A stretch of DNA of 64,000 nucleotides from Ophioderma brevispina (taxonomy: Eukaryota > Echinodermata > Ophiuroidea > Amphilepidida > Ophiodermatidae), in the NCBI GenBank assembly GCA_023653785.1, contig JAMKCH010019773.1, forward strand, positions 1-64,000. Reading direction: 5' to 3'. Numbering within the stretch: position 1 is the stretch's first letter; every line of letters starts with the position of its first letter. Shown here piece by piece: positions 1-11,269 of the stretch. The notes below the pieces were generated by a model. That model was given only the letters and a program-made list of their open reading frames with translations. It was not told where the DNA came from and did not search any database. A program made the position numbers and the translations under genes.

Positions 1-275
1 CAAAAACCCATACAAAGACACAAGAAATCACTGCCTATAGCTGCTTTAAAAGATGAGCTATTGCTAATTATATGTGGTGGCCGCCATCTTGGAGGCCCCT
101 TGAAATTTTTTTTTCCCCCAGATAGGAATCTTTGATTAAAAATCGTACAAATTTGAATTCAGTGACACCAAAAACACCTACAAAGACACTGGGAAATTTC
201 TTTATAGCTGCTTTAGAAGCTGACGTATTGCTAATTTTATGTGTGGTGGCGGCGAGTTCTGGCGGCCATCTTGGA
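1..275. repeat. Imperfect tandem repeat, about two units
   Basis: Bases 1-107 and about 162-275 are related direct copies with a period near 165 bases. Both run from a CAAAAAC-type start through TATAGCTGCTTTA to a GGC-rich end reading CGCCATCTTGGA or GGCCATCTTGGA. The second copy has an extra GGCGGCGAGTTCT segment. The first unit is cut by the window edge, so the array may extend upstream. No gene is recognised. The CCATCTTG core resembles a YY1-type site, but a functional role is only a guess. Confidence 0.6.
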
Positions 276-1624
276 TATTTCAACATGATCAAAGGGGGCA
301 ATTTTGGACACCAGTTTCTTAATCAGTAGGTCTTCAGGATATAGAAACAGCCAAAAAAAATGTGCGGACGCATTTTGGGTTTTTATTTTTTGGCCCCAGA
401 CTATAAAAAATATTGTAAATCTGAAGTAAGCAAAGCAAAGATAAAAGGGATATTAACGACACCATGCATTACTTCACTTGTTTAGGGCAACAAAAAAACT
501 GACAAAAATAGTTGTTTTAACATAGCAAAAACAGAAAAAACACTATTGTTAGGGCTTATATTTTTCAGTCGGGAGGCAAATACTTGTTAGGGTGGATTTG
601 TAAGTCCATGTACACGATCATATCCACTTGGAATACAAGTGCCCCCCCCCCCTCTGGGGGGGGGGACAGACAGACACACAACACACCCTTTAGATGTATT
701 TGTGTGAATTTTGCTGGTGTGTCCTTTATAGGCTCTTGTGTGTCTTTTGTGTTTGTGTGCTTGATACTTGTGGACATTTTTGTGTGTCTGTGGAATGTGG
801 ACACTACATGGACATGTATAACTTGTGTGTGTGTAGTTAGGGGCCTTAATTAATTATGTGACTTTTGCCAAATTCGCTCAGGGGGGGAGGTAACATCATT
901 TTATGCATGAAAAAAATGCTAGTTTTATGTGGCTAGTCACATAAGGGAAACAAGGAGAGCCACACAAAGGGAAAAAAAGGCCTTTTGTACAGAAAAAAAG
1001 CCACACAAAGTGTTCTCTGGCAACACACACACACATCTTTAGAACAACAAAAGCCACAGAATGTAGCGACCACACCACCCACAAACCTCTTTTTTTCTTT
1101 ACCATAAATACTATCATTTGGCCAAGATTTATACTAATGCCCCGGGGGAGGGGGTGGGGCACTGACCTAAAACGGTGTTATGGGTATGTGTGGCGATCAA
1201 AACCCCCAGTTCACGCCTCTTCTGCATTTTAGACCCCTGTTCAACTATATTCCAGTTCTTAAGACTTATACTTTGCCACAAACTCACAAAATTTTAGCTT
1301 CATGCAAAATGTTTGGAAACATTTACAGTTCATCACAGCTCCTAAACTCGCATTTTGCCCAAAATTAAGTCCCAAGCCATAATTGGACCATAAAATTCAG
1401 TTTCAAAGACTCTACTTTTACAAATTTCAGTTCACAGCCCCAAGTTTGTCATCACTTTGTGCCACACGCCTCTACCCAAACCAAAGTGAGAACCCCCCCC
1501 CCCCCCCGGGCTAATTGCATTTATTAAAAATTATAATTCGTAAATGCTTTGTCAAGACCGTGCAAACAAATCAGGTTTTACTTGTATTTAGGTCATTCAT
1601 TCTATGTTCACACTTTGAATTTTG

Positions 1625-1666
<42 letters not shown>

Positions 1667-2245
1667 ACTGTCAGTGATTTTACTTTCATGAGTCAAAATT
1701 TTTGAAATTTGCAGGAATGACTTAAAGTGAAGGATAATTTAGATGTAGAATTAACATACATTATCTTTGCAACTGAAAATTACAGAACAAACATGGAAAA
1801 GGAAGATAGATAAAAGCTGTTCAAAATATGAGAATCCCCATTCAGTAACATGTTGTAGAAGTATCATATGGACCGTAAATTACTAAAATTTGGGTTTGTC
1901 CCTATTAGGTTACATTCCAGCTTTACCTTTGTAGGTGCGTGTTAGAATAGCTATTCTTGTTACAAATCTCATTTTTGATGATTTTTTTGATTTTCTGATT
2001 TAGTCAATCACGGCTAGTGCCTTTAAGAGCACCTTTTCCACCTCTCTTTTTTGCAGTTCTTAGAACCCCAGATTTAAAATTGTTCTAAAATAAAAGATAA
2101 TTTGCATGGGGTCAAAACAGCTGTGGAAGAAACTAGCAAAGAAAAAAATCACAGCCATCATCTATAGTTAACTATATTTTCAATAATATATATTCACCAT
2201 TGTGGGTGTATAGTTTTGCATTGCATGTGTAAGCTGTGAAATATT
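276..2245. other. Non-coding stretch with simple repeats
   Basis: No gene or transposon protein is recognisable. It contains a C11-TCT-G10 perfect hairpin at 642-665, a CA/TG-rich patch at 1022-1034, a C-run at about 1493-1507 and a poly-A tract of about 37 bases at 1629-1665. The short open frames are low-complexity and probably meaningless. Confidence 0.6.
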
Positions 2246-2249
2246 TTAA

Positions 2250-2640
2250 AGGCAATAACAGCACATTTTTTGAAGAGCTCCCCCATTTTTTCAATTTTGC
2301 ATTTTTGCACAGGTTATTTGGTAATTCTCTGGGAACTCACCTGTGAGCAAGAATGCTCAAAAATGCATAATTTTAATCATAAAATACGCAGTTTGTATTT
2401 AGAATTGGGATCCCACGATTGTACTTAACGCCGAGCTGGAAATGGCTACGTTTATGTCCGGCCATGATGAAATAGTGCCACGTACCTCAAGAAAATGACC
2501 TTCTAACTTGACTTGCCTGAACCAATAAACAACTAGGATGAGCGTAGATATTGTAGCCTCACAATGCCAACCACTAGTGTGCCTACTTACAGTGAGGTGG
2601 TCCAGTGCTCGCAACCTTAACAACCTAAGGGCCATACAGT
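2250..2640 (-). mobile_element. Truncated copy of a TTAA-flanked MITE
   Basis: The left end begins immediately after TTAA (2246-2249) with AGGCAATAACAGCACATTTT, the same terminus as the complete copy at 37607-38152. The body, including the segment reading GGGATCCCACGATTGTACTT, matches that copy in reverse complement. The opposite terminus is missing: similarity is lost by about 2.6 kb, where the LINE region begins. It is non-coding. TTAA target sites are typical of piggyBac and Kolobok DNA transposons, so mobilisation by one of these is inferred. Confidence 0.65.
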
Positions 2641-2859
2641 GATACCTACTCAGAGTACACCTGTTGCAACATCATAATAGTTCTATGTTCTTGCAGATGA
2701 GGGCGATCTTACCGTTTCTCCTGAATTATCTACAGAAAGCCAAACCATGGGCTCCATCAACCTACATATCTAACTTCAAATCACGAGATGCAAGTGGCAC
2801 CCTTGCCAGTACAATCAGTCAGAAAGGCTGCTTACAGTCGCAGACGCCAAATCTCATAG

Positions 2860-3115
2860 AACTGCACGTCCCCACTGTGGTATATTTGGGGACTCAATCG
2901 GAAGGAGAATTGATAGCCAACGCCTTCCAGGAAATGCTAAACATTACAATTATTGTATGGGGGGTCGTAGAATCGAGGGAGTAAGTAAAGACATTAGAGA
3001 ATGTGATCTTGCAGATGTGGACTCTGGTACTAATTCATGTTGGCACCAATAATCTGGCGAATGATTCGTTGGACACTATCCACAAGCAAACTTGAGGATA
3101 TGTGTACTCATGTTT
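2860..3115 (+). pseudogene. LINE ORF1 esterase (SGNH/GDSL hydrolase) remnant
   Basis: After frame changes the translation gives GDSIGRRIDS, then GGRRIEGVSKDIRECDLADV, then HVGTNNLAND. GDS is the nucleophile block of SGNH hydrolases, and GTNNL corresponds to the block with the conserved Asn. This order and spacing match the esterase domain described in ORF1 of CR1-like LINEs. The blocks lie in different frames, so no intact protein is encoded. The catalytic Asp/His block was not located with confidence. Confidence 0.65.
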
Positions 3116-4199
3116 GAAAGCTAATACCCAAGATGGATGTGAAATCGCCCTTTCCTCTATTGTGGCGCGTAAAAGACAAAGCCTGGACTCTCTTACAAAA
3201 CGGACATGGTAACAATGCAATGGGAAACCCATTTGTACCCAAAAATAAACTGCTTACATAACAACACAGCCACATTACTGACCTGACGAATGATAAGGTG
3301 AACCCCAAGCCAAGGGCCTGAGTTTTCTAGCTCGCAAAAACTTTCAGGATTTTTTACGATGTGCCCATCCTTCAATTTTCGGCAGGGTCGCAAGCGGACT
3401 TACCACCGACAGAAAATTTCCACCCTGAACAATCAAACCATCAAAAGTATGTCCCTTCCCAGGAAATGTACCCATGTGGATGATATTACTGACGCCAAGC
3501 AATATGACAAGGAATTACAGATATTAACTTTGTCTGACTGTGAACACTGTGTCTCAAAAGGAACGTTATTCAACAAATAGTGACTCTGAAAGCAATGTTT
3601 CATTTCACTTGCATGATACATGTTTAGGATTTTAATATTTATTATACAGAATTGATAAGGTAATGCTGATACATTGTAAGTTGTATAATAGTGTTAATGA
3701 TTAGGTATACTGTTGTCTAAAGAGATGGTTGGGTGAGAGTTTAATTTAAGTGAAAATTTCTAAGAGTGGTGCAAATGATGAGCTGTTGAATGAGGTTGTG
3801 AGAGAGAAGTCGGGTTACAGTGCTGATAATATTTGGATTGATGGACAGCAATGATATTGATGTTTCTGCTAACTTGTATGATACTTCTAAGGTTGATAAT
3901 CTACATGATGTTAACAACTATTGTGGATGTTAAGAGAATATATGTGAGTGTTGTGAGTAGGTCTATAATTTGTGATTATGATCGTGAGATGATACTAATT
4001 CTGATGACGAAAACAACTCCACCAGCTGTGTGTGATCGAATAGGTTGGCCGATAGCCTCCTACTGATAATTTTTGTAAGTAATGTGAATATTGGTGTAAA
4101 TAGCAACTTGTAAATAATTCTTCACAGAGTACATGTGATATTCATAGTACCAATTCACATGATGATGTTTCCCAATTTATTTGATGTTGACAATGATAG

Positions 4200-4475
4200 T
4201 TGGTTCAACATACATATACTCAAAGCCAGGAACACAGTTTAACTCACAATACTAATCTGTCCGTCTGGTATTTTAATGCCCGCAGTATTAAAAACAAGAT
4301 TGCTGATTTTCAGGCTTCGTATTCTCTTGATAAACCTGATATTATTGCAATTACTGAATCATGGCTTGATGATACGTTTAAGATGGTGAAGGTTTTCCAC
4401 CGGATATTGTTATTTTTTGGAATGATAGAATACACATGGTGGTGGTGTTGTTTGGGCATTAAACTACTTTAAATC
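4200..4475 (+). pseudogene. LINE endonuclease N-terminus (APE-type)
   Basis: The frame from 4200 reads LSVWYFNARSIKNKIADFQ and then KPDIIAITESWLDD. The N-A-R-S-x-x-N-K and I-T-E-S-W blocks are the Asn and Glu motifs of apurinic-type endonucleases in CR1/L2-group LINEs, the enzyme that nicks target DNA. The frame breaks after about 70 residues, and downstream endonuclease blocks are scrambled by indels and stops. Confidence 0.8.
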
Positions 4476-5689
4476 CTGTATTGAGGCAAGACCCCTACTC
4501 TGTGTGATATTGAAAGTGCTTGGGTGATGATAGTACGATATGGTAAGTGTCTTATGGAGTTTACTATAGGCCACCATCAAACAATAGGTATGGTCTTGAC
4601 ACTTTAGATGCTCCTCTGAGCAAGGGGTTCATGCTCAAGAAACTTCAAATTTGTGTACACTTGTCGATTGACTTCAATGTTCATATTGATTGGTTAAAAT
4701 GGTGATGTCCGGGCAATATCTAAGGGTACTTACCAACTTACTATCTTGATCAAGCATTCAAATGGGTTTACACAGGTGTTAAAAGAGCCTACTTATAGGA
4801 CTCTAACGTTATTGAGAGTTTCTTGAATAGTGTTTGTTTCGGACCCCTCAGTATATTCTTTGGTGAAAATCTACATAAACTTGCATGGTTGTGATCACTC
4901 AGCTGTTTCATTCTTTTCAATATGCATCAGAGTAGGTCAAGGCCCATTAATAAGAGGGTGTATTGCCTAAATAGACAGATTTTGACCAATTTGATGAAAA
5001 CTCTATTAATGCGTCCTTGCATAGTTGTATGCTAGTGAGGATGTTGATGATTGATATTTGGGAAATGCGAGTCTATGTAAAATATTCCATGATCAATCTG
5101 TTCCTAAGGTAAGATTGTTTCTAAGCATACTTCTTTTCCTTGGCCTAACAAGGAAATTAGGAAATTGTGTACTAAGAAGAAGTTATTACTAGAAGAGCTA
5201 AGAGAGCAGATTCGATACTGCCATGAAGCAAGTTTAAGGAATTGTACAACAAACTTAGGCGCAATTAAGGAAGAGTCGATCACCACACAAAATGTTTCCA
5301 TAATTTTAACGCAGATACCCTAAGAAAGTTTGGGGTCATATGTATTGGCTGCTCGCAAGGGATCTGATAATTCTACTTTTTCAAAATGATAACATTGTGT
5401 GCAGTGAGCTATTCTAAAATTGCACATTGCTTCAACAGCCATTTTTCTAGAAGTTGGTGGCAAGTTATGACCCACTTGAACTTGAATTCTCTAACAAGCG
5501 AGTCTCCTTCCCATGGTGCTTCTGCTATTCTTTTTGATCTATTACAAATAATGAGGTAGCTGATGTTCTCAGGAATCTTGATATTCTAAATCTCCTGGGG
5601 CCGAGATATTCTTCCTGGTTCTTGAAAACCCTGTTGTGTAATGGAGCTTTGCGCTACATTGTGCAGTCTTTTTAATACTTTTATTCAGA

Positions 5690-6330
5690 AGGGTCAAGTG
5701 CCGAAGGCTTCTGGAAAAGTTTGATAATGTTGTTCCAGTGTTTACGGGGTCAGGAAAGCCCAAAGATGAACTGGCAGTACAGGCCTGTCTTCTTTGACCA
5801 GTGTTCTAGAAGGTACTGGAGAAGGAAATTTTGTCAGTTTCCGCATTATGTCTTACGCAGAGGAGAATATTATTCTTTCAGACAATCAATTTGGCTCGTT
5901 AGTGGTAGTGGTTAGAAATTGTGAGCAAAGCTCACTAAAGTTGTCATCTTCTGATGAATCACTCCGATGGTTGTTTTGTAAGTTGCTCTCTTGGAGTACC
6001 ATTTTCTTAGACTTCAGTCAGCTTTGTGACAGAGTGATCACCAATTTAGGCTTGCTAAACTTCATTTTTTGTGGTATTAGAGGCGGTTGTATTTCCAACT
6101 GGCTCAGAATTTCTTCTGAGCGGCCCCAAAGGGTAATATTCAAAAGGCATATTTCGGAATGACCTGCTGTTTGGACATCTGGGGTATGCCCAGGGTTCTG
6201 TCATTGGTCCTTTTTTGTTTCTGCTTTTGTCAGTGAGATTTAATTCGTTTTTTCTTCTATGTTTCAATTGCTGACGATCATACTATAGTTGTCCTAATTT
6301 ATAGCCGACAAGATAATCCAATTCTACAGG
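5690..6330 (+). pseudogene. LINE reverse-transcriptase fragments
   Basis: Short matches appear in changing frames: a YRPV-like piece, then SVLEKVLEKEI-like sequence (about 5.77-5.83 kb), then SDNQFGS (about 5.88-5.90 kb). GYAQGSVIGPFLF follows near 6.18-6.23 kb and an ADD-T-like catalytic block near 6.27-6.29 kb. These follow the usual order of the RT fingers and palm in LINEs. The region is strongly degenerate, so the assignment rests on motif order rather than on a continuous frame. Confidence 0.65.
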
Positions 6331-7365
6331 AGGGACTTGAAATATTTCCCAATGGACAGTTATCAATAAGCTGCCCTTTTAAATTTATTCCAAATGTTCA
6401 CTAGGCATGTACTATGATGTAAGTCTCCAAAACATACTGCCGCCTCTATTCTATCGATGACAATGGGCTGACAGATGTTGAGAGCTTCAAATGTGCTGGT
6501 GTTACATTCACTAAGGAACCTGTCTTTGACTCTCACATCAATATGTGTGTGTAAGTATCTGAAGATCTATGGTTTGTGATCGGGCACCAGGAATATGTCT
6601 CCTTCAGATTATTTATCATCTGGTTTTTTAAATTCTCTTATCATGCCGCATGTTTTATACTGTGCTTAGTGTTGGGCTCCCTTCCAGCGGAATCGCTTAC
6701 ACAGACTTGAGCAAAATTCAGCGAAGGATTACTCGCACCACTTCTTAGGATTCACCAAATTCTGCAGTTCGTATGTCGATTCAGAGAGACTTCATGAGCT
6801 AGATTTGGTATAAGATGTATATCTTTAGGATTCAGAGGTTAGTTTTGGATACAAGATTCTTAACAACATTGGGACCTACTTCTTTGTGGTTCTTTTATGT
6901 ATCGCAGGTACCTTGGACAATTCAAGACTTCTACACAGAAGTGCTAGAATGCTTCTTTTCTATTCTATGGTTGTGGCTTCCCGTTGGTGGAATGCAAATA
7001 CTCATCTGCTTTGCACTTAGCCACAAAGAATCTATGCTTTTTCAGGTCTGGCTGTTAGAAAGTTCTACTTGGACTTTGCAATTTGTGATGTGATTCCCAT
7101 GTATCACCAACTTTTTTTTTTTTAATGTTCCACACATGTGGTATATTCATTTTATGCAATTTTACCCTATACATAAATTAGGGGTATGCCATGGCAAAGT
7201 GTGCAACTTATGTGCTTGGGGCTCCTGCCCATTCACTTTTCTAGGATTACTTGCATTTTCTGCTATAGTAGAAACTATATGTATGTACATGTACTTTGCT
7301 TTGTGGATTTTTATTGTATTGTTTGTATTTGCAAGTAATTCAAATAAATATATATTGTAATGTGC

Positions 7366-9050
7366 GCAGTGGTGTACACTGTAAATAATATTTCATTTTT
7401 GTTGTGTTACCTTCTAAGTAGCCAATCAACAAAGCTGTAGAAACAGACCCGCCCCCGTGGAATGCATTGTACTTCTATTTCAAGATGATAGAAACCTTGT
7501 TTAGAAATCAAATTATGATAAAAGTGTTGACTTTTATTTGAAACCCACTTGATTTTACTGCATGTGGAATAGGTCGTACTACATAGTAGTACGATTGCAA
7601 ATATGCCGACACATCTCCTGTTAGGCCAACGTCTTAGACAAAATATCACTTCCTGTTTGGAAAATAAAATGCAGAGTTTGATTTTACCACCCTGGGGGTG
7701 TTTCCCCAGTAAAAGTCATGGTAGGTATTTGCTCTCTTATTGTTAGTGAAAAGCTTTGAATAGGCCATGTTTAAACAGCGGACGCATCATTATTGATGGT
7801 GTATGTACCCCAGGTGTTACTCATATCAGGTCAAGAAGGTGAATTGGCATGCTGTCTTTATTTCATATGTCATTCCTTTTAAGAAAAGAAAATAAATTTA
7901 TCAATTTTTATAGTGTATAATATTCTGCTTGTGAAAAAAAATGTTTATAGGCCTTCAATAAATATTTAAAGGAAATATGGTCAGCTTTTGTCAAGCTCAG
8001 TTTGGACGTTACATTCATAAATATGGACATACATCATGCATTCCGAAAAAAAATAAATACAATTATTTGTAAAATTAACACAATGAGGCATTTTAATATT
8101 TGTCTTTTTGACATACGAAGAAAACGGGCGGATTTTTCGCCACGGGCTTCATTGATCAAAAAGCGCCCAACTCGTGACGTCAACGTGATGACCAAAAACA
8201 TCGTGTTTACTAGAATTGTTATTGCGGACACTGTAATATTGATGGATTAATGAAACGTAAATAATAAAAATTAGAAAAAAAGCAGTAATCAGAAAGACAT
8301 GACATATTTATGTTTCATTCGTTGTGTTTAATTTATTATTGAGTGGCAACACTGCTGATTATGATGGTCACAAACGACGTAAATTATGGCTGGTCATCCT
8401 TTGACGTCACCATTTGCCTGCGATGTGGATTATTTGTCGGAATCGTTTTCTTTGAGCAAGCTATTGGGCGGGAAACTAAAAGGGCAAAATACTCAACCAA
8501 ATGTGGACAATTTCAAATTTATTTTTGATTTAGTATTGATCTAGGGTTACTTAAGCTGTCCACTCAACCAAATTTCCAAATATTCAGAATCATGACATAT
8601 TCTTTAAGTACTAGTATTACAAATTCTAAGTAAAGTTTGAAAGGTTTTTTATTTTCATTTAGAAAGAAGTAGTAGTATAGTGTACGAGGTTGCTGCGTAG
8701 ACAGGGGCAAGTATTTATTGATAGTACCTGAGACTAATACACCTTAGTCTCAGGAATTAGGACACTGAAAAGTTACACTTGTGTGGCGCTAGTTCCTGGC
8801 AATTTCATATGGAAGGCGTTCCAGAGCAGCCGTTGAATTATTATCACAGGTATAGTTTACAGCCAGTTTCCAATGCAACCGTGTAAAATTTCACTTTTTT
8901 GAAAAAAGGGGCACTGGGGGGCGCGGGGCACTATTATATAAACAAGGCGAAATAGTACTCGTATTTACGCGATGCGTAAATATGTCTCCGCCGAATATCG
9001 CGATCACTCACCCGTCTAAATATCGTAATATGCGATAAATGCAACGTCAA
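7366..9050. other. Non-coding stretch, a few palindromes
   Basis: No gene is recognised. A perfect 9-bp-arm palindrome (TCGTACTACATAGTAGTACGA) sits at 7574-7594. Two TGACGTCA-type motifs occur, near 8176 and 8402, in sequences weakly similar in inverted orientation. That would fit an old inverted-repeat element, but the similarity is too low to call. Confidence 0.5.
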
Positions 9051-9051
9051 T

Positions 9052-9640
9052 TCAACCCCACCACCCGCCCCAACACCCCACCCCCCCTCCTTTTTTTTTA
9101 AACAAAAACCCCACCCCTTCCCCAAACACCCCGCAACACACATCCCATCCCCAACAGCCCAACAACTCCCCAAACACCCCACAACACCCCATCCCAATAC
9201 CCAACCCTCTTCCCAAACACTCTGCAACACCCCCACCCTGCAATACCCCACCCTAGCAACACCCAAACTGGACAACCGACCCCTCTTAACACTCAACTCA
9301 AATCCCTGCAAAACCCCACCCACCCCAAACCCCGTAACCTGCCTCCTTCCCCAAAACCCCCCAAACACGCCACTCCTTCCCTCCCAAACACCCCTAACAC
9401 CATCACCCCTACCAACACCCCGTACACTCCCACCCCTACTACCCCAACCACCCCGTAACAACCCCCCGCCACAACACCCTTCCACAACAACATGCAACAC
9501 CCTACCCCCTCCCCAATACCCCTGAACACCCCAACACCCTGAAACACCCTGCAACACCCCACAACAACCTACCCCCTCCCAACAAACCCACAACTCCCCA
9601 ACAACCCCCAACTCCCAACAACACCCCACCCCCTCCCCAT
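9052..9640. repeat. C-rich low-complexity tract
   Basis: About 590 bases consist almost entirely of C and A on the + strand, as irregular CCCCAACACCCC-like units with a few T. The reverse strand is therefore G/T-rich and yields long spurious open frames (W, G, V-rich). Repeated runs of four or more G on the - strand could form G-quadruplexes, and C-runs on the + strand could form i-motifs. That potential follows from composition and is not demonstrated. Confidence 0.8.
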
Positions 9641-11260
9641 GGATATCATAGTCCTCATGAGCGCAAAGGATTTTTTCCTATCAGACATACCATTTCAGGG
9701 ATACAGCAAATATGCATATTTTAATTAGATAATTTGCATACCTAACGCCGCAGATATCACATACTTTCAAATGCCAAAAAAAAGTATGCACCATGATAGG
9801 CTATCATACAGTGCTGGACTTTTTAGTATCCGATTTGTACCGTTTCAAAAATATGACAATTACGCTGATTTTGCATTTTAATTTAGCTCATTGGGCCATA
9901 CTCAATTTGCCCGAAATTACGCAAAAATCTAATCAGGTGAGAACTCTTCAGCCCACATCCTTCCACCAAGGTAAATAATTATAGCCATCGGAAACTCCAG
10001 AAAACTTGTACACAGGCCCTTGCAGGAAGATTTTCATATAAATAGTGCAAATTAGAACTCATTAGCATAGTTTTACGCCCCAAAATCTTATAGGCGTCGA
10101 GAAAGAACTCATCAACCGCTTCCGTTTACACCAAGTTACCTCATTGTCGCCCTTATGGAACTCCCGATAAATCTGAGAAAAAAAGGGGGTTAAAAGTTTT
10201 ATCGCTACGGAAGGAAGGGACGGAAAGGCACGGTGACGACACGGGACGAAAGGACGCTTGCTCATTTTATAGTCCATCGTTCCGACACTCGTTCGGCCGG
10301 GGGGACAAAAAATGTGCTATTATTGCTTTCAGTTACATCTGCTCTAATACGTAACAGGGGGGTTGAAAATAAAAGATGCATAATGCAGATGTGCTTACTA
10401 CAATTTTCAAAACATGAAAACTTAATTGTTTAAAGGTCCATTGACACGGCTGAGTAGACATTTTTTAATTGTCTTACATTTTCGTACCGGCAACAGTCTA
10501 TCCTGATCATATCGCAACAATTTTTAAAAGTGAAATCGGAAAGTGTAAATTTCAAGGATAAAATATTACCCAAACTGACAGGGCCGTCTCCTGTTTTCGC
10601 GAACGAACGCGTATCAAGATGCTGGAGGTGGATTTGACCCCGTTAATGGCTCAGAGTAACAAGTGTAAACAAATCTACGCATGGGCTAACAGCCACGCAC
10701 ACTCCAGAGTTCTCATTGTCGGTTCTTTGTTCTTGGGAATTTGAATAAAGCTATTCTGTTCTGATTCTCCTTGTCGATACCGTCGCCGCTGGTGCAGCGT
10801 CGACAATAAATGCATATTATCATAATTTTAAGGAACCAAATCAAGAACAATTACCGCGAGAAGTCAACGTGTACGTATGCAAAAAAACCTGGGGCCCCAC
10901 GCCGCACGTCGTTCCCCACGATGACGATCATGACGCGTATGTGTATTTGTTACTCGGGTTGTCACTTCGGTGTTCATCGCGCCAGCGCGATAATACTTTC
11001 GTTTTTAGGGGGGGAATTTCCTTGAAAGCTTGTCCAAAACACATGAATTTGCCAATTTTTTAAAATATAAGGTTTCTCAAAATACTGCTTCATGCAGATT
11101 TTACATTGATACCCATACATACTATGAATGAAACCATTTTTGGTGTAATAAGCATGTTAAAGAAATGTCCATGGACCTTTTAAAACAGGAGAAAAGATAA
11201 AATCACAAAAAAAGCTGGGTCTACATCTCCAGTATGCTACAATGTATAGTATGGAGTTTG
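9641..11260. other. Non-coding stretch, nothing recognised
   Basis: No convincing gene or mobile element was found. The segment at 10.2-10.7 kb is richer in CpG than its surroundings. Short G-runs occur at 10299-10303 and 11007-11013. Confidence 0.5.
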
Positions 11261-11269
11261 GCATGTGAG

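Larger units (their letters stand above)
2660..7365 (+). mobile_element. Degenerate CR1-like non-LTR retrotransposon (LINE)
   Basis: Three regions in the right order support one full-length but broken element. These are an ORF1 with SGNH-esterase motifs (about 2.86-3.11 kb), an endonuclease start (about 4.25-4.42 kb) and reverse-transcriptase pieces (about 5.7-6.3 kb). A LINE-type C-terminal segment near 6.70-6.76 kb (LEKIQRRITR-like after frame changes) and an AT-rich 3' tail to about 7365 follow. Such elements copy themselves by target-primed reverse transcription. Esterase ORF1s are known from CR1-clade LINEs. All frames are interrupted by stops and frameshifts, so this copy is presumed inactive. 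The 5' boundary is uncertain because it abuts a truncated MITE, and no target duplication was seen. Confidence 0.75.

Noticed and set aside
8934..9629. 231-codon open frame on the reverse strand
   Set aside because: It is a by-product of the C/A-rich tract: the peptide is almost only G, W, V, L and C with no domain, and overlapping frames are open too.
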